The notes below the pieces were generated by a model, which did not search any database, was not told the origin of the DNA, and saw only the letters and a program-made list of their open reading frames with translations. A stretch of DNA of 64,000 nucleotides, taken from assembly GCA_037501455.1 (NCBI GenBank), contig CM074858.1, positions 44,203,001 through 44,267,000 on the forward strand, read 5' to 3'. Origin of the DNA: Lantana camara. Taxonomy: Eukaryota > Streptophyta > Magnoliopsida > Lamiales > Verbenaceae. A program made the translations under genes and the position numbers. Positions 1 through 10,231 of the stretch are shown here, piece after piece (position 1 is the stretch's first letter; each line of letters opens with the position of its first letter).

Positions 1-232
1 GTGGACTGTAATAACCAAAGGTGCTTTGTCCCACATCGGATTGGAGGTGGGCTTGAAGCCACTTTATAAAGTGGTGGATCCCCCTCCCCTTGTAGAGGCC
101 TTTTCCTGGGTGGTTCCCTTCGGGGTCCGGTTCCCACCTGGGAGAAACAAAACCGTGAGGGTGGTTCCCTTCGGGGTCTGGTTCCCATCCAAAGCGGACA
201 ATATCGAACGGCGGGTTTTTCGGGCTGTTACA
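1..232 (+). mobile_element. TRIM LTR (right-hand copy of an element cut by the window edge)
   Basis: Bases 1-6 look like the end of a polypurine tract. A 226-bp LTR runs from TGTAATA at 7 to CTGTTACA at 232. It is nearly identical to both LTRs of the complete TRIM at 50189-50708. It contains GTCCCACATCG (28-38), TTTATAA (63-69) and two copies of a GGTTCCCTTCGGGG-type repeat. The flanking sequence from 233 matches the LTR of a minus-strand gypsy family, so this TRIM inserted into that LTR. The left LTR and target duplication are outside the window. Confidence 0.85.
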
Positions 233-2609
233 CCTTCTCCCTCCAATGATGGGAAGGTAGCTAGCCTTCACCATCCACGACATGTTGAGCAGAGGGTACA
301 TGAATCCCTAAGCCCGGAGCTCCTTCCTCCACTAACCTCCTAGTGGATTCAGGGGTGACCCCAAATGTGGTGAGGATAGCACCAGAGTTACCCGTCAGCC
401 CTTGCTTTCCCGGTTGGCTCTAGTCACTACCCTCGGGCCCATCGTGAACGATCATGCTACTCGCCTAAACATGCTTGAAATCATGAACATGGACAATCAT
501 GGCTTGCTTGCTTGAAACATGACTTGCGTGACATAATATATGACTTGATAAATTGTAGCTATAAATCGTGGTCAATAGTTTATGGAAATTATAAATATAA
601 ATACCTTTTGGCCGAAATATCACATAAGGGATATACGGGTTCTATGTAACTAGAAATTAAACCTCACCTGACAGGCGACACACGACTCGTGAATGCGTGA
701 ACGTGCCCATGAGCCACAATCTCCGCCCTGGAGAGTAACTGGACAAGAAACGGGACAATGTGCGTGCATGAGACCATAATTCAAGGACATTATTCCATAT
801 AATGACGCACGGCGTAACCATGAACATATTCTTGTATGAAATAAACGTATACTTGCATGTAACGATCTTATAGATACTTATAAATGGAATGGGATAATTT
901 ACAAGAAGACAAGTAATTTCACGGAGATCACGTATTTAAGGCATGCAATCATACCAATTCGTTTTACATAAAGCATGGAGTTAACAATTAAGTTTAAATA
1001 AGCAAAGACCATAAAATGTCAAATAACCATATAATCATCAAATATTCAAGTATTCCAATCATATAAATCGCATACGGGAGCCGAGAGAGTGAAAGGGATG
1101 CGAGAAAAGAGGTTTTGGCAAAGTTTGGCAAAAGTTGACAGTTTTCGGAAATGTACAAGCTGTAGGAAAACTGGAATATCTTGAGCTATAGAATTTGGAA
1201 TTGGGTTTTGTTTGTTGGATAGAAAACTAGACAAATACACCTTTCCGAAGATATATGGCTCGTATCCTAATTCAAAGTGAGGAGAAAATGGCGTCAGCTC
1301 GAAGTTGAGTGAATGCAGATTTTCGGTAGAGTGGCGACACCAAATTAAAATGGATATATCTCACAAACCAGAAATGATATTAAGCTGATTCCAATTGGAG
1401 AATACTTTAGACTCAATGTAGTTTCTACAGTTCGAAATTCAGGTCAATCCGAGTACGTTTGAGGGGTAAACGGTCATTTAGAACAAATGACATAAATGCA
1501 GAATTGGCTGTGTGATCTTCTGTAACAGTGCTGAAGACGGGAACGGCCGTTCCGGCTTTAGGCCAAAATGGGAAGGGCCGTTCCCAGCCTCGCTGGCCAA
1601 AACATTCAAAGGATGGGAACGGCCGTTCCGGAAAATCAAAGGGGACGGGAAGGGCCGTTCCCGCTGAGCAGAAAGCTCAAAACAGAGCAGAAAACAGGGG
1701 AGCTCTCGGATCACATTCAAAATCATCAAAACATCATAAAAACTTCCACCAAATGCATTAAATCAAGTAAGAAACATACTTATATACTTAAAGTACAATA
1801 AAAACTAACATAAACACTTAATTCATCCTTTGATTCTCAAGAATCATCAACTTTAGCATATATACAAATTCATTATATAATCTCATAATTCTCAAGAATT
1901 CATACATGTTTTCAAGTCTAAGGCTCCTAATCAAGTTTCTAACACCAAACACATAAATTATCAAGCTTGAATCCTAAACCCTAGCTTCATACATAAATTC
2001 AAGAATCATGAAATATCAATCATATACCTTGAAAGGAAGAAAGAAAGAGATGAGATGAGATGATGATGCTTCAAAGCTCCTAATTCCTTCATGATCATGA
2101 CTTGAAAGGATGAAATCTCCCTTTTCCTCCTTGGGTTTGGCTCGGTAGAAAGGAGCAAGAATGGATGATGATTCTTGATGAATGAAAATGATGATTGTGA
2201 AAGAGATGCATATATCGGTATTTTAGGGAAAAATGTGATAATTATGATTAAATCCTTTAAATTCTATAAGTAATGCAATTAAGTATCCAAGGTTTGGAAA
2301 TGATCAATTAAGTCCCTTAACATATTCATGCAATTTAGTCCCTCAATTGAAAGAAATGTGCATTTAAGGACAATTATACAAATTATACAATTTGAGCAAT
2401 TAATTCACGCAACAATTGGAGTCCATTCTTACAAGAATTCTCAATTTGAAATGAATATCATATAATTTCACGTAATCATGTTGAAAACAATTAATAAGAA
2501 TTAATATAACACGTTTAAATCAATTAAACGAAATTAATAAAATAAAATCCTAACGCTCAAAACCCACACGTGTCGAGCGTACCTGACTGTCTGAAAATCG
2601 GGGCGTTAC
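233..2609 (-). mobile_element. Element G, 3' LTR (minus strand), left end outside window
   Basis: On the minus strand the LTR begins TGTAACGCCCCGA at 2609. It resembles the LTRs of element E along its length: the block at 290-430 matches 14325-14470, and the box TTAAACCTCACCT (657-669) is shared. It holds a cluster of GGGAACGGCCGTTCCC-like palindromes (1538-1663). The short open frames here are not conserved and run over the palindromes, so I do not call them genes. Confidence 0.8.
1538..1663. repeat. Palindrome cluster in G LTR
   Basis: Four 14-18 bp palindromes of the form GGGAA(C/G)GGCCGTTCC(C/G) lie near 1539, 1570, 1617 and 1646. The first and third share the variant ending in CCG; the second and fourth have GGGAAGGGCCGTTCCC. 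Clusters of the same motif occur in the LTRs of E and A. Confidence 0.85.
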
Positions 2610-2626
2610 AACTCTCTCCCCCTTAA
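2610..2626 (-). other. Polypurine tract of G
   Basis: The minus strand reads TTAAGGGGGAGAGAGT directly before the LTR start TGTAACGCCCC. This is the normal place for the plus-strand primer of reverse transcription, and it fixes the LTR boundary and the orientation. Confidence 0.8.
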
Positions 2627-2854
2627 GAGAATCCGTCCTCGGATTCCTTGTCCTGAATTCCTGGAATTTAATTGGCTCTTACATGTTCATCCCACGCGGG
2701 TTAGCTACTCCCCGTCAGGGACTAGTTTGAAAGAGGTCTTTATTCCACAAGGTCTTCCAATGGTTGAGATCACGACCCTCAACTTCCGGAGTCTAATCAC
2801 TCGAAAGAAAATCTAACCTTCCACTAAAACAAGTTGACAAGTAGTTGGAAATAC

Positions 2855-2960
2855 TGAGAGTACCCCGTCTCTCAACCAATTAACGAGAGAACCCCGTCTC
2901 CCGAACAAGTAACAAGAGAACCCCGTCTCCTGACAACCCTGAGAGAATCCCCGTCTCTCA
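2855..2960 (-). repeat. Hairpin array of G (4 units)
   Basis: Four inverted-repeat units start at 2855, 2884, 2913 and 2940. Each has arms of 6-7 bp around a loop of the ACCCCG type. Arms are TGAGAG/CTCTCA, CGAGAGA/TCTCCCG (one mismatch), CAAGAGA/TCTCCTG (one mismatch) and TGAGAGA/TCTCTCA. Units two and three differ by a paired G-C to A-T change. Equivalent arrays occur in E and B. Confidence 0.8.
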
Positions 2961-5390
2961 CGCACACGAAATAAAATTCAAGCGAGCACTTAGACAAATA
3001 TTAACACTTACCACACAAGGATCAAGTAAAATTATCATTTATGCAAATAATTGTTCACATTACAATTAATAATACGCAAGGATTCATATGCAAGAATAAT
3101 AATAATAAAATAATAATCAACAATTAATAACAAATAAGGATTCAGGTATAAAATAGCAAGATAATGATAATGAGAAATGAATAATGCACGTGGTATGCAT
3201 GATCAGGTGTACCGTTCACCGAGGATTGAAATTCTGGGACTGAATTAATTCAGTTGAATACTTGATTCTTTAGTTGAAACTTTCCTCGCTTTGCACCACT
3301 ACGGTTCGATATTCCCATTCTTGATAGCCATTTCTGCCATTGTGCTATTTTCTAACAAAATCCGTAAATCATCATTAATCACCACATCTTCAGACCCGTC
3401 TGAATTACAGATTTGCCGGTTGAACCATTCTTGCACTGATTTTCACATTTACTTTCCGATTCCAAAATTGAGAATACCCTGATATTCTTGTTAGAGTGCA
3501 ATTGCCCGTTCAAGCTTAAAAGACTGACTTTGTGTTCCAAGCAAGCTCTTGTCCAACGAGCAGAGAAAACAGGTGTTACCCTTTCTCAGACCTCAGTAAT
3601 TAAAGTAAACCTTTTCCCGAACCAACATTCCTGACTTCTTGTTTGCAATCTGAAAGTTGAGCTCTTACTCCCTTAGTTAACAATACGGCGGATAGTTGCA
3701 ATAGAGGAGCCAAGGTCGTCATCCCGTGAGAGTAATTCAGCGAGCACACTTGCATAGAAACCGAAAGAATCAGGTCCTAGTGAAACGTCTTCCTTTGGCC
3801 CTTGAAATTCGATAACATACCCCACAATTCCACGAAATATCTTGAAAGAGAGGATCACTCGAACTTCCATCTCTCTGAAGGGTTCATAGTAAACTGGTGT
3901 ATTCATGGAGGCGGCGGCAACCACACGAATGAAAGCACGACGAGCATTCCCAAACATCTCTAGGGCACAAGTAACAACTTCATAAGAAAACTCTTGTCGG
4001 AGTTAACCTATCAAAACTTGAGATTGGTTCCGGATATCGCCCAAACTGAATCCTTTTCTATTTACTGAGTCAAATGATATCCTGAGGTTGTCGGAGGATT
4101 GCAGACAGTGTACCCACCTTCCTGAAAATAATGATAGATCAAAGGTACTGTCGATGATGGGACTTTTCTTTGTGTAGGAAGGAGGAAAGCTTAACTTATT
4201 GAAAACTTCTTTCACATGGTTCTGATAGAGGATTCCCGACTCTCCTGAATGTTGTCCAGCTTCCAATTTAATCCATTCCCAGACCGGCTCTCCCCCTTAA
4301 GAAAATGGAAATTTTCTTATCCTTTGGGTTCCTTCTGTCCTTTCCCACTTGCAAGCTTCTCTGCTAATTCAATTCCCGTAACCTTTTCCTCGTCCTACTG
4401 GTTGTTAATCAAAATGTTGATCGATGATTTCTTTCTAATTCTTTCTGTTATCCATATACTCAACTTGAAGCTCCTTGACTATCACCACTCTGACTTAATA
4501 TTAAGATTTTTCCAATATCTACTTCACACCTAATTCTTCCCAGAGAGTCGACATTTACAAGATCATCACCATAATCTGAAGCGAGAAAAGTTCATTCTTT
4601 TACTTCCATTGCATCTCCGGAATACTGATTAATTTCCGAAGGTTGAAGAGCCTACTGGACCTTTATCTGCTTGAACTTATCATCATTTCCCAGTTCCCAA
4701 AGTTTTCCAATAATTATTTCATACCCCCTGCTCCTACTAAATCCTGGATCAATAAATTCTCACAATCCCAAACTGATACCCAATGATTCAGAATCCCCTT
4801 CTTTAAAATTCAAGTTGTCTAAATAGGAGCAAAGATTGTGCAGAGCATCCGAAAGCCTATTGACAATAGCCACTAAATAATGCATGAGGATTAGAGTGTC
4901 AATGCACATCACATACCTATCAGCAATTTAAGTGTAACACGTTGAAACATTTATATTAACTTAAAATATCCTTGTAAGTAAAACAATTTAAATACTTCAA
5001 CTAATTTAAGCATATACTTAATGCATCAAGTAGGTAATTTCAGTAACATCTATAACAATATTTCGTAATAAGAAGCAATTTAATTAACAATTATGATGCA
5101 CGTGCTTATGAATGCATTGAAGAACCTGGCACCGTGGTAACACTGGGCTTGATCCCGTGTTCATTCTCGCTTGACCGAATTGCAACTTGATCCAAGCGGT
5201 TGATCAGTCTCCTAAGTCTTCAAATCCTTCAGCCTTGATTCAAACCTTTCCAAGACCTGTCACTCACAACTTATTTTGCAAATAAATGCATGTGGATAAG
5301 ACGTGCTCATGTCACATAATTGCCACGTAGTTGGGCCAATAACGAGAATTTAAAATAAAATGCAATAAGCAATTCATCAATACCTGAACT

Positions 5391-5898
5391 TATATTGCCT
5401 TCTTTTATAAAATCTTACCTGAGATTATAGCTTGCATGCTAATTGCGCATATATTTATTTATACCCCTCGCTCAGTCCGTGTTAGACTGACCCCTCAACT
5501 TTTCAGTTTTTGCAGGATCGTGCTAGGCGGGAATTAAAGTCTAGCTTGTCTTTTATTCGGGTCTAGCACTTCATCTCATATTTTGGTTCATGTATTGATA
5601 CTTCTTATATTTGGTACTATGCCTTAGTCATGTTGGATACGATATTGTATTGATATGTAAATGTGGGTATCTATTAGTAAACATGTAAACATGGTACCTA
5701 TAAGTATTGGATGTTATTACTTCCGCTTTTATTGCTCTGAATTGTTTATTGGTATTAATTGAGGGTACCCGCCTAGCTTTTGATTTTTTTCTTGTCACCC
5801 CGATCACTATAGTTTTGGTTCATGTACGGATCAGCCATTTCGTATGTGGACTGAGCTATAATGTGGGGGTGTGGCATCTTGGCGTTCCGGGTGCTACA
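5391..5898 (+). mobile_element. LTR 3' fragment, plus strand (E/G-like family)
   Basis: The segment shows shared LTR 3' landmarks in order: a TCAGTC/GACTGA hairpin near 5475, GTGCTAGGCGGG near 5520, and an end at GTGCTACA (5898). The reverse complement of E's LTR has the same order. The 5' part is missing, and the left junction falls inside the interior of G. Confidence 0.7.
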
Positions 5899-6594
5899 AA
5901 GAAGGAGTTACTGAAACTGCTAATTGTGCACCGTAATTAACTGCTTGATCACCTAATCACCTAATAATTGATTGATTGTACACTGTCGGAGTAAGGTTGG
6001 AGAATTTCCCTCACTCACCGGACCACGAATTGATTGTATTGAATTGATGGAATTAATAAATTTAATTGGTTGTAATCTCGGGCGATAGTATCTCTTATCT
6101 TACTAAATTGTATTGTTATTTTCCAACATTATTACCCGAGATTATAACTTGCATGTATGTGCACATATATTTATTTATAACCCCTCGCTCAGTCCGTGTT
6201 GGACTGACACCTCAACTTTTCAGTTTTACAGGTTCGTGCTAGGCGGGAATTAGAGTCTAGCTTGCCTTTTATTCGGGTCTAGCACTTCACCTTCATACTT
6301 TGTTCTTGTATTGATACTAGTTATTTTGTAGCACATCTTGGATTTATATTTGGAGATGATATTGTATTGGACTATAAATGTTGGTATCTATAAGTATTAA
6401 ATGCTATTGCTTCCGCTTTTATTGCTCTGAATTGTTTTTGGTTATTATTTGAGGGTTAGTCCCGCCTAGCCTCGTAGTGTTTTTTTTATTGTCTCCCGTT
6501 CGCTATAGGCTTGATTCATGTATGGGTTGTCCATCTAACATGTGGATTGAACTATAGTGCGGGGGACGTGGTTCCTAGCGTTCCGGGTGCTACA
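5899..6594 (+). mobile_element. Second LTR 3' fragment, plus strand
   Basis: This piece starts further upstream in the same LTR family; the block around 5940-6080 matches E's LTR in reverse complement near 14000-14240. It repeats the same landmarks as the preceding fragment and ends GTGCTACA at 6594. It is a diverged copy, not an exact tandem duplicate. Confidence 0.7.
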
Positions 6595-7649
6595 ATTATG
6601 TTAAGAATCTGATATGATTATGCTAGGATTATGATTATGCTAGAGATATGAATATGATTATGATTTTGAATTTGAATATGCTATATTTATGCCTATGCTA
6701 TGACTATGGATATGAATAAGTCGGATCTGATATACCTCTGATATACCTCCGAATATGATTTGCACTTGGTCTTGGACCTTGTTTTGCCTTGGATTCAGGT
6801 AAGACTCCGATTCTGTGTATGCCTAGGGCTTAGTGATTATGGGTAAAGGAGATACGGGACGCCGAGTATTACTCCTGTGCATGATCATCGTGATGTGGGT
6901 AAGGGAGATCCGGCGCAGATAATATCCCTGTGCACATTTTCCCATCTGTTTGTAGGTATTTTGTGTGTATGTTTCGATATGTTAGTTTGTTACATACTAG
7001 TTTAGGAAATGGGAGTGGATTCTCAATTAATAAAATTTGGTTGTTTTGGCCTTTGGCCTATCTCTTTTAACCCCTATATCTAGTATCACGAGTGGAAATG
7101 TTTTAGAATGTAAAAACCATGCCCCGGTTTATGAACTCGCTCCTATGATATGTGTTGTGCTCCTTATACCTATGTATGTGTTCGTGTGTAGTCCCTCACT
7201 CAGTCCGTGTGACTGACCCCTCCCTCTTTATGTTTTAGTTTGCAGGTTTCGTTCCGTTGGTCCGAGCTAGGCGGTTTGCTGTCTTTTGAGTCTTTGGTAG
7301 CTTTGGTCGAGTCTGCATTCTGTTTAGAGCATGTTCTACATTATAAACTCTAATCCTTTGTAATTTGAATTTTGTATTTGTAAGGTTTGGCCATGGAGGC
7401 AAGTTTGAATTTAATTCGTTTTAGTCCTATATAACTTAACACTATGCCTATGTCTGTTTCATTAATGCTTTCGCTCTTATATGTTTGTCTTTTGCGCGCT
7501 CTGTTTGAGGGTTTAGACCACCTAGCTTAGGAGGGTCTTTTGTTTGTCACCCGTTCGCTAGTGCTTGGTGCGTGTACGGAGTCTCCATTTTGTTACACGT
7601 GTCGGGCTCTAGGGCAGGGGATGTGGCGCCCACCGCTTGGGGTGCTACA
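6595..7649 (+). mobile_element. LTR 3' fragment, plus strand, related to element B
   Basis: Read against the reverse complement of B's LTR, this matches the block containing ATTACTCCTGTGCATGATC, a TTGTTTTGGCCTTTGGCC block and ATCTAGTATCACG. It also has the TCAGTC...GACTGA hairpin near 7200 and ends GGTGCTACA at 7649. It has one copy of the repeat that is doubled in B. The open frame at 7540-7764 crosses the LTR end and is not a gene. Confidence 0.7.
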
Positions 7650-7820
7650 CGATTCTCCACCTAGCTGTACCTGCAAAACACTAAAAACATTGGGGGAGGG
7701 GCCAGTCTCTAGAAGACTGAGTGGGTGGTTATACATAAATATAAAAGAAAAGAAAATCAAGTAATCACGTACATGCAAGCTATAATTCTGTATAAGATTT
7801 TCTAACTTAGTTCCCAAGCG
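7650..7820 (-). mobile_element. Short reverse LTR fragment
   Basis: About 170 bp in minus orientation carry the hairpin region (AGTCTCTAGAAGACTGAGTG) and the CATGCAAGCTATAA block seen in the E/G-type LTRs. It sits between the end of the previous LTR piece and the start of H and has no ends of its own. Confidence 0.5.
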
Positions 7821-10231
7821 TGTAACGCCCCAACTTTTCCGTATTCTAAAATGACGTATGTGTTTACTAATTTGCGCGAATTAATTGTTTATACGTGTTT
7901 TATATATTTAATTCTATATATTAAATGTTAATTATTTATATTTTAATTTTATTAACATTCAATGTAAATTGTGCACTTTAAATTTAAAGTATATTAAATA
8001 CGTGCCTTCGACTTTAAATTAAATTAATTTGTACAATTATTATTAAATGTATAAATGCAATTCGTGCATCTTGAATTTCATTTTATAAAGGACTTTAAAT
8101 TTTGTTTTATTTTATGAATATAATGAATTTGTTATGCATTGCTCATGAATGTTATAAACGTGCTTCGTTCTTATACGATGTGATATCGAAATTTCATGAA
8201 AATTCAATATGTTGGAAATATATGTGTCATGAATATGAATATACGCTCGTTTCATGTTTTCGGATTTATTTACATTAGTTTCGAATTTATTTTGTTCTTG
8301 GGATCTAAATCGGGGGCTAATGAGCAATTAGGGCACCCTTGGTTCTGTATGTGATATCTTGAGCTAGGAAACTCGGATTCGAGTTTGGTCAACTTCGCTG
8401 AACTCGTAATGAAAATTTGAGTTTAATGAACTTAGCCTCATATTTTTCCAAAGTTATTTGAACCTCCGAAATTCAACCGAAAAGTGCTACGTTCGTCAAA
8501 ACTGCCACATTTTACCAAAAGAGCCATAATTTTCTCAAACCTTGACCAAATTAACCATGGTTGGAGGCATTGGAACCCCAGTTAAGGTCACTATCTGATC
8601 CTTATCTCCCTCAACTGAAAAAACCCTCACACATAAGGAAAAATCAGCCAAAAGCCCCTGCTCTCCAGAAAATCCCGTCACGATGCCCTACTTGGAGATT
8701 TCAAGCTCGAATCTCTTCCATCTTCCATCCAATTCATAAGGTGAGTTAAGGTTTGTAATGTACACTTATTATGTGTCATTTTAAGCCATGTTTCCCTAAA
8801 TTTGAGCTGGTATACTTGGAGATATGAGGATATACATGAATAGTTAGGTTTTAACATAAATTCTTGATCTCATGCATTCCTTGATGCTTTTGTTGATTTT
8901 AAAGCTTGAAAGTGATTATCTTAACTTCCTTATTTCAATTATGATCATGTATTTTGTGGTAGTTGGCTATTAAATGAGTTACCATTAATGAACTTGTTAT
9001 GAAATGCATGAAAAAGGAACTGATTCTTCCTCTCTCTCGATGTACTGCTGCTGCTGCGTTTTAGGGCTCATGTTGCTGTCATTTGCTGCTCCTTTTTGCA
9101 TTATTTGTTGCACATATATAGCTGATCTTGTTTCATAAAGAGGATGGATTGTTGCCCTGTTTTGCTTCATTTTGGCCTTGTTTTCCTACGTTTTGTTGCT
9201 GTCATGCTACTGTTCTTTTCCATGCTTTGTTGATGTACTTTTCCATTCGTTTTGTGGGAGTTTTGATGCCTTTTTACTGCTGCATTTGATACCTTGATTG
9301 CTGCTATCTTCTGCTGAGTATTCATGAAGGTAAAACAAAGGTTTAATCCTTGAGTTACTGCTGCCTCGCGCCTATAATGTAACTCCCCGGCAGGGGAGAT
9401 TTTGTGCATGGAAAAGGCCCAGCCGGGTAGCTGTGTTGCAGAAGCTGCTGCTTCTTTCTTCCATTTGTGTCTGCATGTTATTAATGTTTATTGTATGGTT
9501 AACCATATATAAATGCATGAAGTACGTGCATGCATGAGATTGATTTTGGTTCTTGAGTAATATATAAATATAATTGCATGCATGATTGTTCATTGGTTGT
9601 AAATGTTGCATGCATGGAATTAATTAGGCATGTGTAATCTATACTATATATTAATCGTGAGACCCAAGTTGTAACCGCTTTGGTCTCTTGGTGTCCTCTT
9701 TTTCTTTTCTTTTTCTTTTTATTTATTTATCTTTTATCCATTTTCTTTTATTGCGTTCTTCTATTTTCTTTTTCTTTTATTTATTTATTCTATTACCTTA
9801 ACAATGTTTTTTTAACTTATCTTTTCTCTCACCTCATTTCAATTATATTTTTTATATAGATAATTTATCTTTTTACAAAGATATTATTATACGAGTGTGT
9901 TATTCTTTTATACTATTTATTTATTTAATTATTATACTTTAATAATTATATTAAGAATAATTATAAAATATATATTAATATAAAAATTAATTTCAATATA
10001 TTTTAAATAATAAATTCTTTTAATATGCACACGCAATTGAGTGTGCCAAAATTACTAGTATATATAACTTATTGGCATGCATATTTAATTTATTACCTTA
10101 TTGCATGTATGCGTTTGTGTTTAAATATGAGTATTAATGTGTTTTATTAGTAATATATGCATGCATGTGCATGCAACTATATATATATAAAGTATTTATG
10201 TATATTATATATATGTTTATGATATATTAAA
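7821..10231 (+). mobile_element. Element H, LTR (plus strand), interrupted by C
   Basis: The LTR begins TGTAACGCCCCAAC at 7821. It is a distant relative of C's LTR, with matching blocks around 8160-8300, the splice-donor-like AAG/GTGAGTT at 8741, the poly-Leu-like CTGCTG region near 9045, and CCGGGTAG near 9425 (C: 26555). It contains a Helitron at 9638-10058 and stops at 10231, where C begins. No coding sequence is seen. Confidence 0.7.
9638..10058 (+). mobile_element. Short non-autonomous Helitron
   Basis: The 5' end is TCTATACTATATATTAA, typical of plant Helitrons. The 3' end has a hairpin with arms GCACAC (10027-10032) and GTGTGC (10041-10046), then eight bases, then CTAG at 10055-10058. 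The element lies between A (9637) and T (10059), the usual A^T target, with no target duplication. The 421-bp body is AT- and pyrimidine-rich and codes for no Rep/helicase, so it would need proteins supplied from elsewhere. Confidence 0.75.

Larger units (their letters stand above)
2610..5390 (-). mobile_element. Element G internal region, truncated and non-coding
   Basis: The order of landmarks follows E's interior: polypurine tract, hairpin array (2855-2960), a motif near 3195-3220 (ACCGTTCACC with a nearby GTGGTATGCATG), a block at 5095-5130 matching E near 17355, and a block at 5265-5330 matching E near 19135. Similarity to E stops near 5390, about 300 bp before a primer-binding site would be expected, and plus-strand LTR sequence begins. 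No reverse transcriptase, RNase H or integrase motif is visible. Minus-strand open frames at 3673-3957 (94 aa) and 4003-4266 (87 aa) may be gag debris, but I recognise no domain in them. Confidence 0.65.

Noticed and set aside
3673..3957. 94-aa minus-strand frame in G interior with protein-like composition
   Set aside because: No recognisable domain and no matching frame in E or B; listed only as possible gag debris.
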